64,000 nt of DNA from Boletus sp. NGJ (GCA_019096195.1 JAGTXK010000220.1:38359-102358), one strand, 5' to 3'. Positions 37,090 through 48,247 are shown, counted from the first letter of the stretch. The notes: generated by a model from the letters alone, not told the origin. Made by a program: numbers and translations.

Positions 37090-38210
37090 TGGCACTGTCC
37101 ATTTAAAGCCTGAGCAGCTCTGGCTTTCGCTTCCACTTCAAACTTGTCTCTATAATATGCCTCTGCTTCCTCTGAGACGTAAGACCTTGATGCTGCGCTT
37201 GGTGCTGCCGCAGCGACAGGAGATTGTAGGAGTGGTCGTTCCAAGTAATGTTGATGGGACTGGGGTTGGTGAAAAAATAATAGATACTTGTTTTCTCCAT
37301 ATTGTAGCTCTTCATATGAGCCTTGGTTCCAGTTCCATACTTGTCTTTGTTGAGGAGGATGACCAGTCCTTTTAAAGGGGTTTGTAGGGCAGTTTGGCTT
37401 TATATGGCCCGGTTTTCCACAATGGAAACCTGTTCTGATGTCCTTGGGGGGTCCAGCCTGCTGAACGCCAATTTCCATTGGGGTTCTGTGGCCTGGTTGT
37501 GTATCCACTGCTGTAAATTGGGGGTGATAAGAATGCTGTGGAGGTTGCCCACAGGAAGGGGGATATGACAACCTTGGAGGGTAACATGAGGTGTTGACGG
37601 GTGGTCCACACTCTGTCGCCATCTACTCAAATGCCCTTTCAATCACCCAGTAGTTTAGCATCAAGTCCTCATAATCATAGAATTACGCTGGGTTGTTTAG
37701 GTGTGATCTCTCATAGATTCTGAAGTCTATGGCCTCCTTGAGGAGTATGGTTGCATGGTGGTCGTCCATGTGGGATTCCTTCCTTAGTATTTCAAATTTT
37801 TGTAGGAATTGGTCCATGGAATGACCATTTTGTTTTAGAGCCTCAAATTTCTTGAGAGACTTGTGGGTGAGAGTGTCAATGCAGAAATGTGCCCTTATTT
37901 GATCCTGCATTTTGCTCCATGTGGGCCATGCATCGGCTCCTTTTGCCAGTAGCATAACCCTGTTGGCGTCTGTCTCAATGGTTGCTTCTTCATCAAGGTA
38001 GTGTTCCATGATGAGTTGGGCAAAGCCCTCTGCTTTTCCTTCCAGTTGAGACAAGACTGCTATGTTCAGGATCTTGTTATTTTTCCATGTCTGCGTGTCG
38101 ACCCAGAGACACAGCTTAATCCACCAGACATGAAAGATGGAGTGATTTCTGTCCCATTTACCAGAATCGGCAAGTTTCTTTACGAGTTCATCTATGTCCA
38201 TTCGAGACAT
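37086..38210 (-). pseudogene. Element C gag (broken)
   Basis: Begins MSRMDIDELVKKLADSGKWD at 38210 and is collinear with the gag of element D. The capsid part (WVDTQTWKNNKILN, EAIDFRIYERSHLN) ends at a TAA near 37683. The nucleocapsid part resumes at 37622 with FHCGKPGHIKPNCP (zinc knuckle with the first Cys changed) and ends ALNGQCQ. Compared with D it lacks part of the N-terminal region after DELV. It is untranslatable as one protein. Confidence 0.85.
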
Positions 38211-38810
38211 ATTTGATTACAGATTTGAGGAGGGAGGTAGGACGTAGGTAGAAGCAGTGTATTACAATGCGGTATAGGGCGAAAGCTGATGAGGGTTGGA
38301 GGGGTCTTTGTCTATTGGAGTTTGCCATATAGGTCTTCCTTGTCCTTGGTCGGTTTTCTTTCAGGATCTTACTACCCAGTATCTTACAACTAGGTTCTGG
38401 GGGCCCTACAAAGGAGTCAAAATATGAATTGTTGAAAATGATGGGCAGTGATAGGGGGACCAGAGTATAACTGTTTTACTACAAATAGGTGTGCATAGAG
38501 GAAAGTCAAGATAAATCCTTCTATCGCACTGCATGACATCACAGGTAATCACGTGAACCTGGATTCACTATCATAGAATCAATGTACGCTGGAATCAGCA
38601 CCCACTCCAGAAAGGGGGCTAGTGCACTATGCCTGGTAGCAACTTTATCCTTATTTATAACGCCAGACGAGTGTATATGCAAGAATTTCACCGAGTTCTT
38701 TACTCATCAGTGTCAAGTGCTGAAACCTTCAGATGTCCCTTTAATGCTAGGCCCGCATATATCTTCTTAGCTCTGGAGTCCAAGCATTGTGTATGACAGT
38801 CTAATCCAAG

Positions 38811-39285
38811 TGTTATGATCCCTTTTGGTACCAATCCACAAGGCTCGGAACTATCTTGCAGGTTACACAGATCCTGGCTCAATGGATGAGGTGGGGAGTT
38901 GCATCTGTGTATACACCAACCCTACAAGGACTATGTAGTCCAGGCAATGAGTCATGGTGGAAACAAGTGGATTAGACTGGAGATTCCAGTTATCAATGTG
39001 CTACTTTATATACATATGAGAATGCACACGGACCAAACAGTGTGTGTGATAAACTACTATGTAAGGTAAGACAGAGATTAAATGGGCTGTGTGAGAAGAG
39101 CAAAAATTAAAGAGGCATGGATTATATGAGGTATGATGTCATATGTTGTCATAGGTTCTAGATCTAATCATGTGATATGTTCCCATGGTCACATGCACAG
39201 TCACATGACTTTGGATGAAAAAGATTGACAAAATGAAAAAGTAAATGTTTAGATGAAAAGTTTGAAATTATCGTATATTATAACA
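38811..39285 (-). repeat. 5' LTR of element C, with promoter and self-priming block
   Basis: 475 bp. On the minus strand a TATA-like TATATAAAG is followed by CCAGTCTAATCCACTTG-type sequence, and the adjoining leader starts CTTGGATTAGACT, giving an 11-nt complement. Confidence 0.9.
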
Positions 39286-39392
39286 CAAATAGGTTGATTA
39301 CTCGGGAATGTGTTAATTGTTACCTGGCATAATAGGATGGAGGGAGGACAAAAGGGAGGGAAAAAGGTATATCCCCTTCATTGTCCATAACA

Positions 39393-39590
39393 CGTTGTAT
39401 GTATTCACTTTGTTAGTTTTGTGTTTGCCATCACACATCGATTGCTATCACAGATAAAGGAAGGCAGTTAATATGATATGACACAATATGACACAGACAT
39501 GACAACATGACAAACAATATGCTGGACAGCATGACAGACAGCATGATGGATAATACAGCAAATGATACAATACACTATACAATGTAACCT
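39393..39590. repeat. Low-complexity ATGACA-rich stretch
   Basis: From about 39475 to 39580 irregular repeats of ATGACA, CATGACA and ATATGACA fill the 3' flank of the element F transposase. No gene is seen. Confidence 0.5.
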
Positions 39591-41590
39591 AATGCTCTGA
39601 AGTACCCTTTTGCCTTGTCAGGGATGATGTTCTGACAAGTGTGAATGATTGCAGTTATTAATAAGTCATTACAGTGGCATTGCAAATGTGCCTTGATTGT
39701 AGAAAATGCTTGTTCAATTGGGTTGTAATCAGAGAAGTAAGGAGGCCGGTAAATTAGTTTGCAAACTGGTGATAGTTAGCATATAAAGAATGAGGTATTG
39801 ATGATGCATGATTCATGTCTTCAATCAGTGCATGGACTTCTTCACTTTTGTGGATGTGGCAATTATCCATAATGAGTACACTGTGGGGATTAGGATATGG
39901 GTTGGTGAAGGGCATCTGTATCAAATATGTGTCAATAAAAATACATATAGAATCATAATTGATGCACAACATGTTCTTTTAAAAAACTCAAAAAATGCTT
40001 TGTTATGCCAGGTAACAAGTGACACATTCCTGAGTAATCAACCACCTGGTTGATTACTGGACTAGCTGAACTTGAGGGGAAAATACCTCCTAAGGCCCAA
40101 GTTCCTCAGATGGGGACCGACAGCTAGCTTCTATGTAGAGCCTCCTTTGGGGTTGGAGCCTTCTCTACAACCAATGGTGGAGTCTTGAACTTTGATGATG
40201 GTGGCACAGTCCAGTGGAGGTGCAGACCTATTGTATATGGTGACCAGTGGTGGAGTCCTGGGTTTATATGGTTGCCAGTGGCAGAGTCCTGGGCTTAGAT
40301 GGGCAGACTTCTATCTGTGTTGGTGTTGCCATTGGCTAGATATGCAACCAAACAGCAACAAGGCCACACAAGTGCGAAGTGATGAGAAGGATGATCATGA
40401 GCACTGTGGTGATCACCTCCAGAGTGAGCGTAGGCTCCTGAGGTGAAGTGGAACCAAGAGCTTGCTAGATTACACAGGAAGTTGTGTAGATCTAGGTTAG
40501 ATTTACATGAGGGGCAGACACCCATATATATAGGCCTTCCCAATCTAGGGCAGGCTTCATATCATATATGGTAATATTAAGTCATAGACAGAATATTACC
40601 ATAGGAAATCAAGGCATCAGTCAAATGAGGAATTTGGAATACTGGGCTATGTATGAGAAAACACAGCCGAGGAGGCAATGTCTATTGATCAGATCAAAGG
40701 TGAAATGCATATAAAATGAAATAGGATGGGCAGTGTCACAGCCCAGGTGGTGCATTGCCTAGAAGGGGAATTCTGAATGGGGTGATGCTTGCATGGGTGT
40801 TGTGGGGGAATCCCTGGTCATAGGAGTCGAAGAAGAGGTCATCCCATAGTCCAGAAGAGGGTGAAGGAAGAGAAAAAGATGTACCCCCTTCCATTACTGT
40901 AACACGCTTATCATCAACCGGTCCCTCAATAATGTTATACAGTATGTGATAATGCCATTGAGAGTAATGGTAGGAATAATAGTGTATCTTGTGCCACATA
41001 TGTACAAAGCACCTCTTGACACAGCAATGAACTCCTCTCATTGACCGCCCATGTTGGTGGGAGGATGTTTGTTTATCTTTTGCAGTTTCATTAATGAATA
41101 CAAGCAAATCTGGCACTTCCGCAGTGATGCAATTCATATAAAGTGTACACATCATCTTGTTCTGCTCCATGGCAGGAGAGGAAACAATCTTTAGAGTAAT
41201 TGAAAGTTGCTCAAGTGTTTGAAGAAGTGTAGAGAACATAGCATATTTATAATGCTTAGCCCAAAGCTCACTTTGAAGTTTGTCAAGGTAAATGGTTTTC
41301 TGATGCCGAATGATGGTAGAGATAAAAGCAATGTCCAGTGAGGTGAGTATCCAAGGGCATCCAGTAGCACAAGAGTATTTGTGTGAGTTGGTTACAGTTC
41401 CATATCTTGAATAAAAAGAAAGTGTTTTGTACACAAGCGACTTCTTGATGCCCAGGATGTGACAGATCTGTTGAACACCATAGTTATCATGATACAAGAG
41501 GGGGATGTGGGCTTTGACATTGGGAGATACAATGCGGTGGCACCCAGGCATGGATGGTTGTAACAAGCAAAACCAACCACACTTATTCAT
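39591..41590 (-). pseudogene. Element F Tc1/mariner-type DDE transposase, split by a solo LTR
   Basis: The start MNKCGWFCLLQPSMPG lies at 41590. A helix-turn-helix region follows (GVQQICHILGIKKSLVYKTL), then VFINETAKDKQTSSHQHGRS near 41100, where the catalytic Asp of the usual F-I-D-E motif is Asn. Frame changes affect the CGTRYTIIPTITLNGIIT part near 40970. After the solo LTR (40001-40904) the gene resumes, shows a probable short intron, and continues with SVLIMDNCHIHKSEEVHAL (about 39830-39870) and PPYFSDYNPIEQAFSTIKAHL-type sequence near 39690-39750, the second and third catalytic regions. It belongs to the IS630-Tc1-mariner superfamily as found in basidiomycetes. It is inactive. Confidence 0.78.
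40001..40904 (-). mobile_element. Solo LTR of the A family inside the transposase of F
   Basis: 904 bp, TGTTATGCC to ACTGTAACA in plus view, related to the element A LTR in inverse orientation. The flanks are TGCTT (39996-40000) and CGCTT (40905-40909), a target duplication with one C-to-T difference. Confidence 0.85.
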
Positions 41591-41611
41591 CTACAGATCA
41601 GCCACTTCCAG

Positions 41612-41682
41612 GGTCCTTGCCCGGCTGTTTCTGAGGCACCACTTTCGAAATTCTGTTTTCCACATACTTTCGGAAACCACTG
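41612..41682 (-). repeat. Right terminal inverted repeat of element F
   Basis: It ends ...GGAAACCACTG followed by TA (41683-41684). It is the inverse of the left repeat at 14617. Confidence 0.8.
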
Positions 41683-42289
41683 TAACCAAAATTTGATGTA
41701 TCACTGTACTTCCTACAGAAAGACCTAATGTGGGATTTAAGCACTAACTTAAGCTAGTCCTCGACTTTGAACTAAAATCAACATTTTGCATGCAGTGATA
41801 TGTTTACCTGGACTTCAAGTATCAACCAACATTTAAAAGTGTGACTGCACTTCAAATTCCATCGTCACCTATTTAGCAAACTATTCTTCAAGTGCAAGAC
41901 TGACATATAGTTTTCCATTAAAGCTAGTCTTAAACATCTGAAAATTTGTGGTGATAGGTGGACATCACAGCGAAAGTCACAAATTTGCCTTTTTTGTGAT
42001 GCACACACTGTGGTGTTGCCCTCCATGCTGATCACCTTTTCTTCCATCTCTCCGTCCCACATGCTTGCTTCCTTCACCATCACAAAAATTGCAGAAACAT
42101 AACATGGCCAAACAAGGAGTGCTGCCGCCGGCTGACCTAAACAGGACAGCATTACCTGGTACACGTCATCAGAGGAAATCGCAGCAGTATATTTTTCGTC
42201 GTCTCGTCCTCAGTCGGTCTGCTGCGAGCTGCGATCGGAACGATGTCAGTGGTGACTGCAACATATTCTAGTATGTCCCTATGCAATGC
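41683..42289. other. Flank between element F and P2; no gene seen
   Basis: No open frame with a recognised motif. It probably holds the 3' terminal part of the P2 element. I could not identify terminal repeats here. Confidence 0.35.
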
Positions 42290-45200
42290 TGATCAAAATC
42301 CGCCATATCCATACTCGCCATAGAGATCATCCCACCCCTCTGTCTCCCAGTCGTCATTTGCACCTTCGCCAACAGTCTCCTCCTCCGACTCGGCTCCATC
42401 TCCCTCAGCATCATCTTCACTATCCCCCCCTAACATCACGGCAGCCCAATGTAGGCCCTCGTCCTCGTCGTCCTCGTCTTCCTCTTGCTGATCCCGTTCT
42501 CCCTCAGTGCCCTCATCTTCTCTCGGAACCTCCTCGACATCTCCTCCCTCCCTCTCACTCATTCTCTCATCATGGTCATCTTCCAAAAATGTGTCCCAAT
42601 CACGAGTGGCTTTGTGTCCCACTCCGCCGCCTCGGAACCGCATAAATATATCACGGTCGACAAACCTGAGTCATCGCAATTAGTCGTACGTTGTTTTCGT
42701 AGATAGAGAAACTTACATATTAACAAAATAATACATCCAGTCGTGATACCCACCTGGTGCACCATCCAATTTCCGACGAGCTTTCGAGGGCCCAAGTAGT
42801 TCATTTGTTGTACCAAATGCGAATCCTGGGATAAGATGGACTCCTCGGATGACATTCTTAGGGTCAACGAAGCCGAATGCGTCTGTGGAGCTATCATGGC
42901 AGTTAAAATACTGGAGTCGATGGAGCCGTTTTTGGCTCCATCCCGATGGGTAATTTAGGTCGCAGCCAAACCAACGGACAAAGAGAACGTCCATCCGCAC
43001 TGGTGGCGAGAAGCCAGAATGCGCATTCTCGCGTACTTGCACGAGTACATGGAAGATATGAACAACACGAGCATACCAGTAGGGATGATTTCTCTCATTT
43101 TCGTGTGACAAAACCATGATGTCAGCACGTGTAAGTGGGTTGACAGTGTCTTGTTCACGTCGTAGGTCGTAGGTCGTGTAGTTGATAGATAGAATACTGT
43201 GGAAATAGATACGGCTGTCCTTGATGTTGATGCAAAGCCGGTCTTTGTCTGAAAAGTCATGTTCATCGCCATCATACTCCAAGTTGCAGACACGAGCAAA
43301 GAGATGGTCCTGGAGACGGGGGAGAAAATTCTAAGTCTAGTCAGTTCATTGAAGCTTGGAAATGAAGTTGAAATAATCTACATCGAATGCTGGGTCATCT
43401 CGACGTTCTGCGAGCCAAGCAATGAGACTGTCAGATGTACGGGACGACTCGGCAATATGATGGTGCTCGGAGGGGGAAATGCACATATGCCGCTTTGGTG
43501 TTTTGTCGCAGGCACTAGCAAGCTCTTGACGTGCATCATTCAGCTTCCATATGAACCGCTTGATGGCTTCTTGTCTAGCAATACTAGAAACCATGGAAAC
43601 TCTCTTCTTGCCTGACCATGGATACTGCCATTTGAGTTTGCGGTGTTCAAGCTCACCCTGTGAGAATATCATGAGAAAAGTCCCATTAAGAGAAAATACA
43701 CTTACGAGCTGAGTTGTATAGCTATTGGTTGTTCCATATCGCCTGATCGTATCTGGATAGTCAGCGAGAGCATGGTACTTGTAAGTTGTAAGATTCAGAT
43801 GCTTAAGCTTCGCCCTCAGGTTGATTGGAGCTGGAATCATGCCTTGATTTGCGGCAAGTGCAGCTTGGCGACAACCATGGGCAGCACTTTCTTGAGGGAG
43901 TTCAGTTGTTTGATAGGTACTGCAAGTAATCTCTTGGAACTTAGCCACTGAATGACAAAGTGATTCAATCGCCTTGTCAAAAAACACAAGGGTCTTCTCC
44001 ATGTGAAGTCGAAGCTTGGCGTAACCATGCCAAGTTGCCAAGTCAAAGAGTAGGTTGAGCACGAGTGAGTTGTGGGGAGCTGGGAGAAGGGCTTCAAAAC
44101 AAGGCATCACACACTATTCTCATTCAAATGAGCGCTAAATGACCGATGAATAGTTTGAAAACCAACCTGAAGGAGGTCTTCAAAATCCTGTGCTGCCAAA
44201 CACTTCATACTAGAGGCGTTCTTGGCAAACTTTCAGATGGTTCCTCTGCCGAAAGTAGGCACTCTTCAGTATCTGAAAATGTACTACTCGTTAGTGGTGG
44301 AAGAAAGAAATTCAGTATGACCCACTGGTAATTCAGCCTTTTGATTGAAGGCCCTCCTTCAGCAAAAAGGATACATAACAAATGGGTGAATATCGCCTTC
44401 CAAACACCCAATTCAAATTCATGTAGGAGGTCGACAACTAGTAGTACAAAAAAATTAAATGCCTCATCTGAGATTTTCTCAGTAAAGGCATTCTAATCAT
44501 AGTCATTAGCAAGACCTGATTCAGAAGAGTATAGAGAGAACAAGTTACATGGGTAGGTACCAATGACTCATCATCAAGTGTATCCTTCACATGCACACCA
44601 TTGATACTCGCTCCATACTTGAAAATGGATCTCTGGGCTCTTGTTACCTTGTTTTTTAGTTTGTTGTTGCTGATGCGAGTCTTGTTGAGTCAGGTATCCA
44701 TGTCAACGTGAGATCCCATGTCACTGACATCAGACTTCCTGACCAAGCAGTGGGGACAGGGACATTTTCCAAGAAATTTGATGCATGCAAGTAGAATCCT
44801 AGAATGGTGAGATGACATAGAAGATAAAAATAAATGTACTCACTTTTCTGGATAATCAGCTGAGTAAGTAAAGAAATGAGGAAAGACCCATCGTGTGATT
44901 CTGTCAAAACACTTAATCACAATGCCGTTCTTGTACGCATCAACAAATTGCTCATTAAGGAGCAGCCTCCAGATCGCGTGCATCAATTCACACTTGGAGT
45001 GGGTATACATGTCATCTGATGATGACTTGCCATAGTACTTGCTATATTCATCTTGAAAGTCGTTAGGGAGCTATAGAATGACTGTGAACAGTTTGACAAG
45101 AGAATACTAAGATAACATACACCGGGAATATAGGCAACATGTCAGCATGCATTTGCTGTTGGCTTTCCATGTGTATACTTGGATTTATTGGCAAGATAAA

Positions 45201-46543
45201 GATAAATTGGCCAGAGAGATGCGTCACCAAAGTTAGCGAGTTGCGTAGCATCGGACCAAAGCATGAGCAAGACAACAACACATTCTAGGTTGTCTCCGGG
45301 ATCACCAGGAAGCGAATGGATTTCTTGATAGGCCTTGATAAATACCGGGGAGGAATAGGCCTTGCCAAATAGATGGAGTGGTTCACTATCGCTCGACTGT
45401 CTCCAATACTCTTCATAGGGAAAGATATGATATGTTGACAAAGTCTTGCTTTGGAATGCTGAGATGATGATGTCGGTGATGTCATGGTGATAGATCCCAT
45501 CGACTGTTAGCCAAGGAAGCTCTGGATCCTGCTCAGATGTGTATTTACTGCGTTTGTGAGGTAATGGAATTTTCACAGAAGAGCGCTGCCATCCATGCGC
45601 AGTGTTGAAGGGATTTGACGAGTCAGCAAGATATTTCTTGATATGTTTTTTCTCTCGAGTGTGGCTGAAGATCTTGTTGACTGTCGGATTGAATGCAGGA
45701 TCCTGAATATACATCCATAAACAATCAAGTTCATCAGTGGATTTGATCGTTCCTCCAGAGTACTGCCAAGCCATCAAAAGGCCAGCGGTGGGATGGCTAA
45801 ACGCAGAGTAGAGTGTGTCAGCGTGGGGTAAGACACTCAAGGAAGTTTGTGAGCCGCATTCCATTTCCAGAGTCAAGGCATCAGAGACAGCTTCAAGAGT
45901 GTCTCGTTTGGGAACACCAGGATATCTTGGATATACCCGAAATACTCCCATCTCATCGGGAATGGTTTTGAATTTGATAGTCCGGCAGGAAGCTGGCACT
46001 GATGGAGATGGGAGATCTGGAGAAGCATCAGGAACTGAAGAACAGGGTAGGTAGTCTGTATAATGCTGAGGAAGATGAATTTGCCATCCCGAACGCAAAA
46101 AAACTGGGGGAGGGGTTTCAGACATCGGCAAAACATCTTGGAAAAGAGGGCGGGGTGACACTGGCTCATTGGCAGCTTGATTAGATGGTCCTGCCTCAAT
46201 ATTGTCCTGTAAAAAGTAAGCAAATGGTAAGAAAATCACGGTGTGACAGTGAACGTACCAAGTCCATGTCATCTTTGAAGAAATCTTGGCTATAACATTG
46301 TATGAGCTGTGGGGAAGGCGAGTGGGATGCACGTGATTCCTGTGCCCCGAGTACCAGTGAACCATGTCGGCTCAGTGACCTTGCCTTTCGATGCTTTCGT
46401 TTTGCTTTCGAAAGACACTTGTGGGCCTGTAAAACATCAAGTACAAGCCGTTTCTTTGTCTTACAGACTGCCTTGTGAGCATGGAGGTGTTTTTGGGTGG
46501 TAAAAGTCTTCCCACAGCCATAACAACTGAGGTTGTTGTCCAT
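42290..46543 (-). pseudogene. P2: Plavaka-type (CACTA-like) transposase, multi-exon, lightly decayed
   Basis: Exon 1 (46543-46259) has a C2H2 finger, CYGCGKTFTTQKHLHAHKAVC. A 52-nt intron leads to exon 2 (46206 to about 45121) with the first acidic catalytic region LWSDATQLANFGDASLWPIYLY. Exon 3 (45070-44844) contains KCELMHAIWRLLL and FFTYSADYPEK. After another short intron comes ILLACIKFLGKCPCPHC, then LLHEFELGVWKAIFTHL (second acidic region, about 44370-44430), ATWHGYAKLRLHMEKT and GELEHRKLKW (third region, about 43630). The C-terminal part (43282-42713) has TYDLRREQDTVNP and GYHDWMYYFVN, followed by a final exon with FMRFRGGGVGH and an acidic tail. At least three in-frame TGA stops (near 45140, 44690, 44250) disable it; intron phases fit. 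Confidence 0.82.
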
Positions 46544-46896
46544 GTCAGATAGGAAAAGGTCCTTGGGTGTCTAGGCATGAGTTCGACATCTCATAGATCA
46601 TTTAAACAACATGCGCTGGGTTTGTAATGCGATACAAATAGTAAAAACAGTAATATATCTACTAGAAGACTGTTAGTGAGAGAATAGCTGATGAATAAAC
46701 CTGAACTCACCACTAATTCCATCTATGAGCCCTCCAAAGCTGGTGTCTGGCTATTCTAGATGGGGCATAGTGGTGGTGCATGACACAGGGAAGGTCAGAG
46801 ATATATCGATCATGATTTGCTCGTGACTTTTCCCACACTGATAAGTCCTCATCGCATCTATTCTAAGCTGCCACGGCTTTGCTCCAAACCGCCACC
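46544..46896. other. Divergent intergenic region of P2
   Basis: 353 bp between the divergent starts of the P2 transposase and the gene at 46897. No motif was identified. Confidence 0.4.
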
Positions 46897-47154
46897 ATGC
46901 ATTGTATTGTCCTCTCTGACAGTGACAAAGAACTCCTGGCGGATAGAACAATGAAGTCTAGGAAGAACAATGTGAATTACAACAAGAACAAGGATGACAC
47001 AAGTCGCAAGAAGGATAGAAAAGACGACAAGGAATCAACAAAGGGAAAAAAGTAAGTTGACTACAATCATGCTATCTCTACCTTCTAGTACTGATGCAGG
47101 GCAGGTCAAAGCAGATTGTCACTGTCGCTAACGAGTTCATTTCTGCAGCGCATG
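46897..47154 (+). pseudogene. 5' end of an unknown gene, cut by element D
   Basis: ATG at 46897 in a strong context (GCCACCATGC) opens an exon encoding MHCIVLSDSDKELL and then a Lys/Arg/Asp/Asn-rich stretch (KKDRKDDKESTKGKK) up to a GTAAGT donor at 47052. A second exon after an intron appears to encode KQIVTVANEFISAAH, and then element D begins at 47155. The gene is divergent from the P2 transposase, so it may be a P2 companion gene. Its remainder is not in the window. No family is recognised. Confidence 0.45.
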
Positions 47155-47637
47155 TGTAATAATATAGGAAATTTTCAAACTTTTCAAACGCTTACTTACT
47201 TTTCATTTTCTTCAACTCTTTTCTTCATAAAGTCACGTGACTGTGCATGTGACTGTGGAAACACATCACATGATAGGTCTAGAACCTATGACATCATATG
47301 ACGTCATACCTCATGTGATCCACGCCTCTTTAATTTCCGCTCTTCTCACACAGCCCTATTAATCTCCATCTTACTATACCTAGTAATTTATCACACGCAC
47401 TGCTTGGTCCATGTGCACACTCTCCTTATGTATATAAAGTAGTACTTTGACGACTGGTACCCCCAGTCTAATCCACTTGTTCTCTTCCTCCAATAACCTA
47501 TTAGCTTTGGCCTTTGGTCATCGTAGGGTTAGGAATAGGACGGCCTATGACTCCCCACCTTATTCGTTAAGCCAGGACTTGTGTAGCCTGCGAGATTTTC
47601 GAGCCTTGTGGTTTGGTTTCCGAAAGGGATCATAACA
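47155..47637 (+). repeat. 5' LTR of element D
   Basis: 483 bp, related to the C LTR and the two solo LTRs. It holds TATATAAAG at 47431 and AGTCTAATCCA at 47465-47475. Confidence 0.92.
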
Positions 47638-47650
47638 CTTGGATTAGACT
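47431..47650 (+). promoter_or_regulatory. Element D LTR promoter and self-priming site
   Basis: TATATAAA at 47431 is 34 nt before AGTCTAATCCA (47465-47475), the inferred transcript start. Two bases after the LTR, TGGATTAGACT (47640-47650) is its exact 11-nt reverse complement. The same pair is present in element C, and the block is kept in both solo LTRs. Confidence 0.75.
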
Positions 47651-48247
47651 ATCATACACAACGCTCAGACTCCAGAGCTAAGGAGATATACGCGGGCCCA
47701 GCGTTTAAGGGACATCTGTAGTATTCACCACTTGACAGTGACGAGAAAAGCACTTGCCGAAACGCTTGCATATACGCTCGTCCGGCGTCATAAATAAGGA
47801 TAACGTTGCTGCTGGGCATAGTGCACTAGCCCCACTTCTTAGGTGGTTGCCAATCTAAGTGTACACTGGTTCTACAATAGTGAACCCAGGTTCTCATGAT
47901 TACCTGTGACATCACGAAGTAACGATAAGGAGATTTATCTCGACTTTCTCCCATGTTACATCTGCTCGTAGTAAAGCAGTCATCCTCCGGTCCCCCATCA
48001 CCGTTGCCCACCATTTTCAATGACCTGTATTTCGACTCTTACAAAGGAGTAGGGACCCCAGAACCCGATTGTAAGATATTGGGTAGTAAGGTCCTGAAAG
48101 AAGACTGACCAAGGAAAAGGAAAACATATATCAGAAACCCCGACAAAGTTAGACCTCTCCGCCCCTCCTCCGCATTCGCCCTTTATCGTATCACATACTT
48201 CTGTTCATACCTCCGCCCAAAATCCTTCTTAAAACCAAATCCCAAAT

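Larger units (their letters stand above)
32963..39285 (-). mobile_element. Element C: Ty3/gypsy retrotransposon in the 3' LTR of A
   Basis: 475-bp LTRs at 32963-33437 and 38811-39285 flank a minus-strand gag-pol. The perfect duplication is CAAAT (32958-32962 and 39286-39290). It is a close relative of element D (same gag, pol, LTR type and leader) and the source family of the solo LTRs at 10437 and 16286. A self-priming site is present: AGTCTAATCCA (plus-strand view, 38798-38808) matches the inverted block TGGATTAGACT at 38968-38978 in the 5' LTR. Confidence 0.95.
17717..39334 (+). mobile_element. Element A: Ty3/gypsy retrotransposon hosting elements B and C
   Basis: LTRs of 797 bp lie at 17717-18513 and at 32210-32962 plus 39291-39334, the second being split by element C. 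A perfect duplication GGATG flanks the whole (17712-17716 and 39335-39339). Removing B and C with one copy of each target duplication gives about 8.03 kb. The coding order on the plus strand is gag, pol with chromodomain, then an extra zinc-knuckle ORF. All frames carry stops. It sits inside an older LTR of its own family. Confidence 0.95.
32210..39334 (+). repeat. 3' LTR of element A, split by element C
   Basis: Arms 32210-32962 and 39291-39334 add to 797 bp, the same as the 5' LTR. A purine-rich tract AAGGAGGGTAA precedes it. The end is GGCATAATA, so the terminal CA has become TA. Confidence 0.93.
16868..39392 (-). mobile_element. Older A-type solo LTR, minus orientation, split by element A
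   Basis: Two arms, 16868-17716 and 39340-39392, join to about 900 bp that reads, on the minus strand, as a diverged relative of the element A LTR (TGTTATGG start at 39392, TAGTCCAG-type and GGTTGATTACTTG blocks near the end). The element A duplication GGATG marks the break. I found no matching target duplication around the LTR itself (CATCA and CGTTG), so its outer limits may be slightly wrong or it arose by recombination between elements. Confidence 0.65.
14617..41682 (-). mobile_element. Element F: Tc1/mariner-like transposon with two convergent genes
   Basis: The ends are inverted copies of CAGTGGTTTCC(A/G)AAAGTATGTG and similar sequence for about 71 bp, each flanked by TA, the target of Tc1/mariner elements. 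Inside are a minus-strand DDE transposase relic (39591-41590) and a convergent plus-strand accessory gene relic (about 14830-16842). Removing the later insertions (the solo LTR at 16286, the A-type LTR nest 16868-39392 and the solo LTR at 40001) leaves about 3.15 kb, a plausible size. That both TIRs belong to one element is inferred from orientation, TA flanks and the collapsed length. They could in principle be two related elements. Confidence 0.68.

Noticed and set aside
16863-39397. Target duplication for the older A-type LTR
   Set aside because: CATCA and CGTTG match at only two of five positions, so none is claimed.
39475-39580. CRISPR-like or satellite array
   Set aside because: ATGACA words are irregular in spacing and length; this is simple-sequence drift in a eukaryotic genome.
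42286-42706. Plus-strand Pro/Ser/Leu-rich frames
   Set aside because: Complement of the acidic C-terminus of the P2 transposase.
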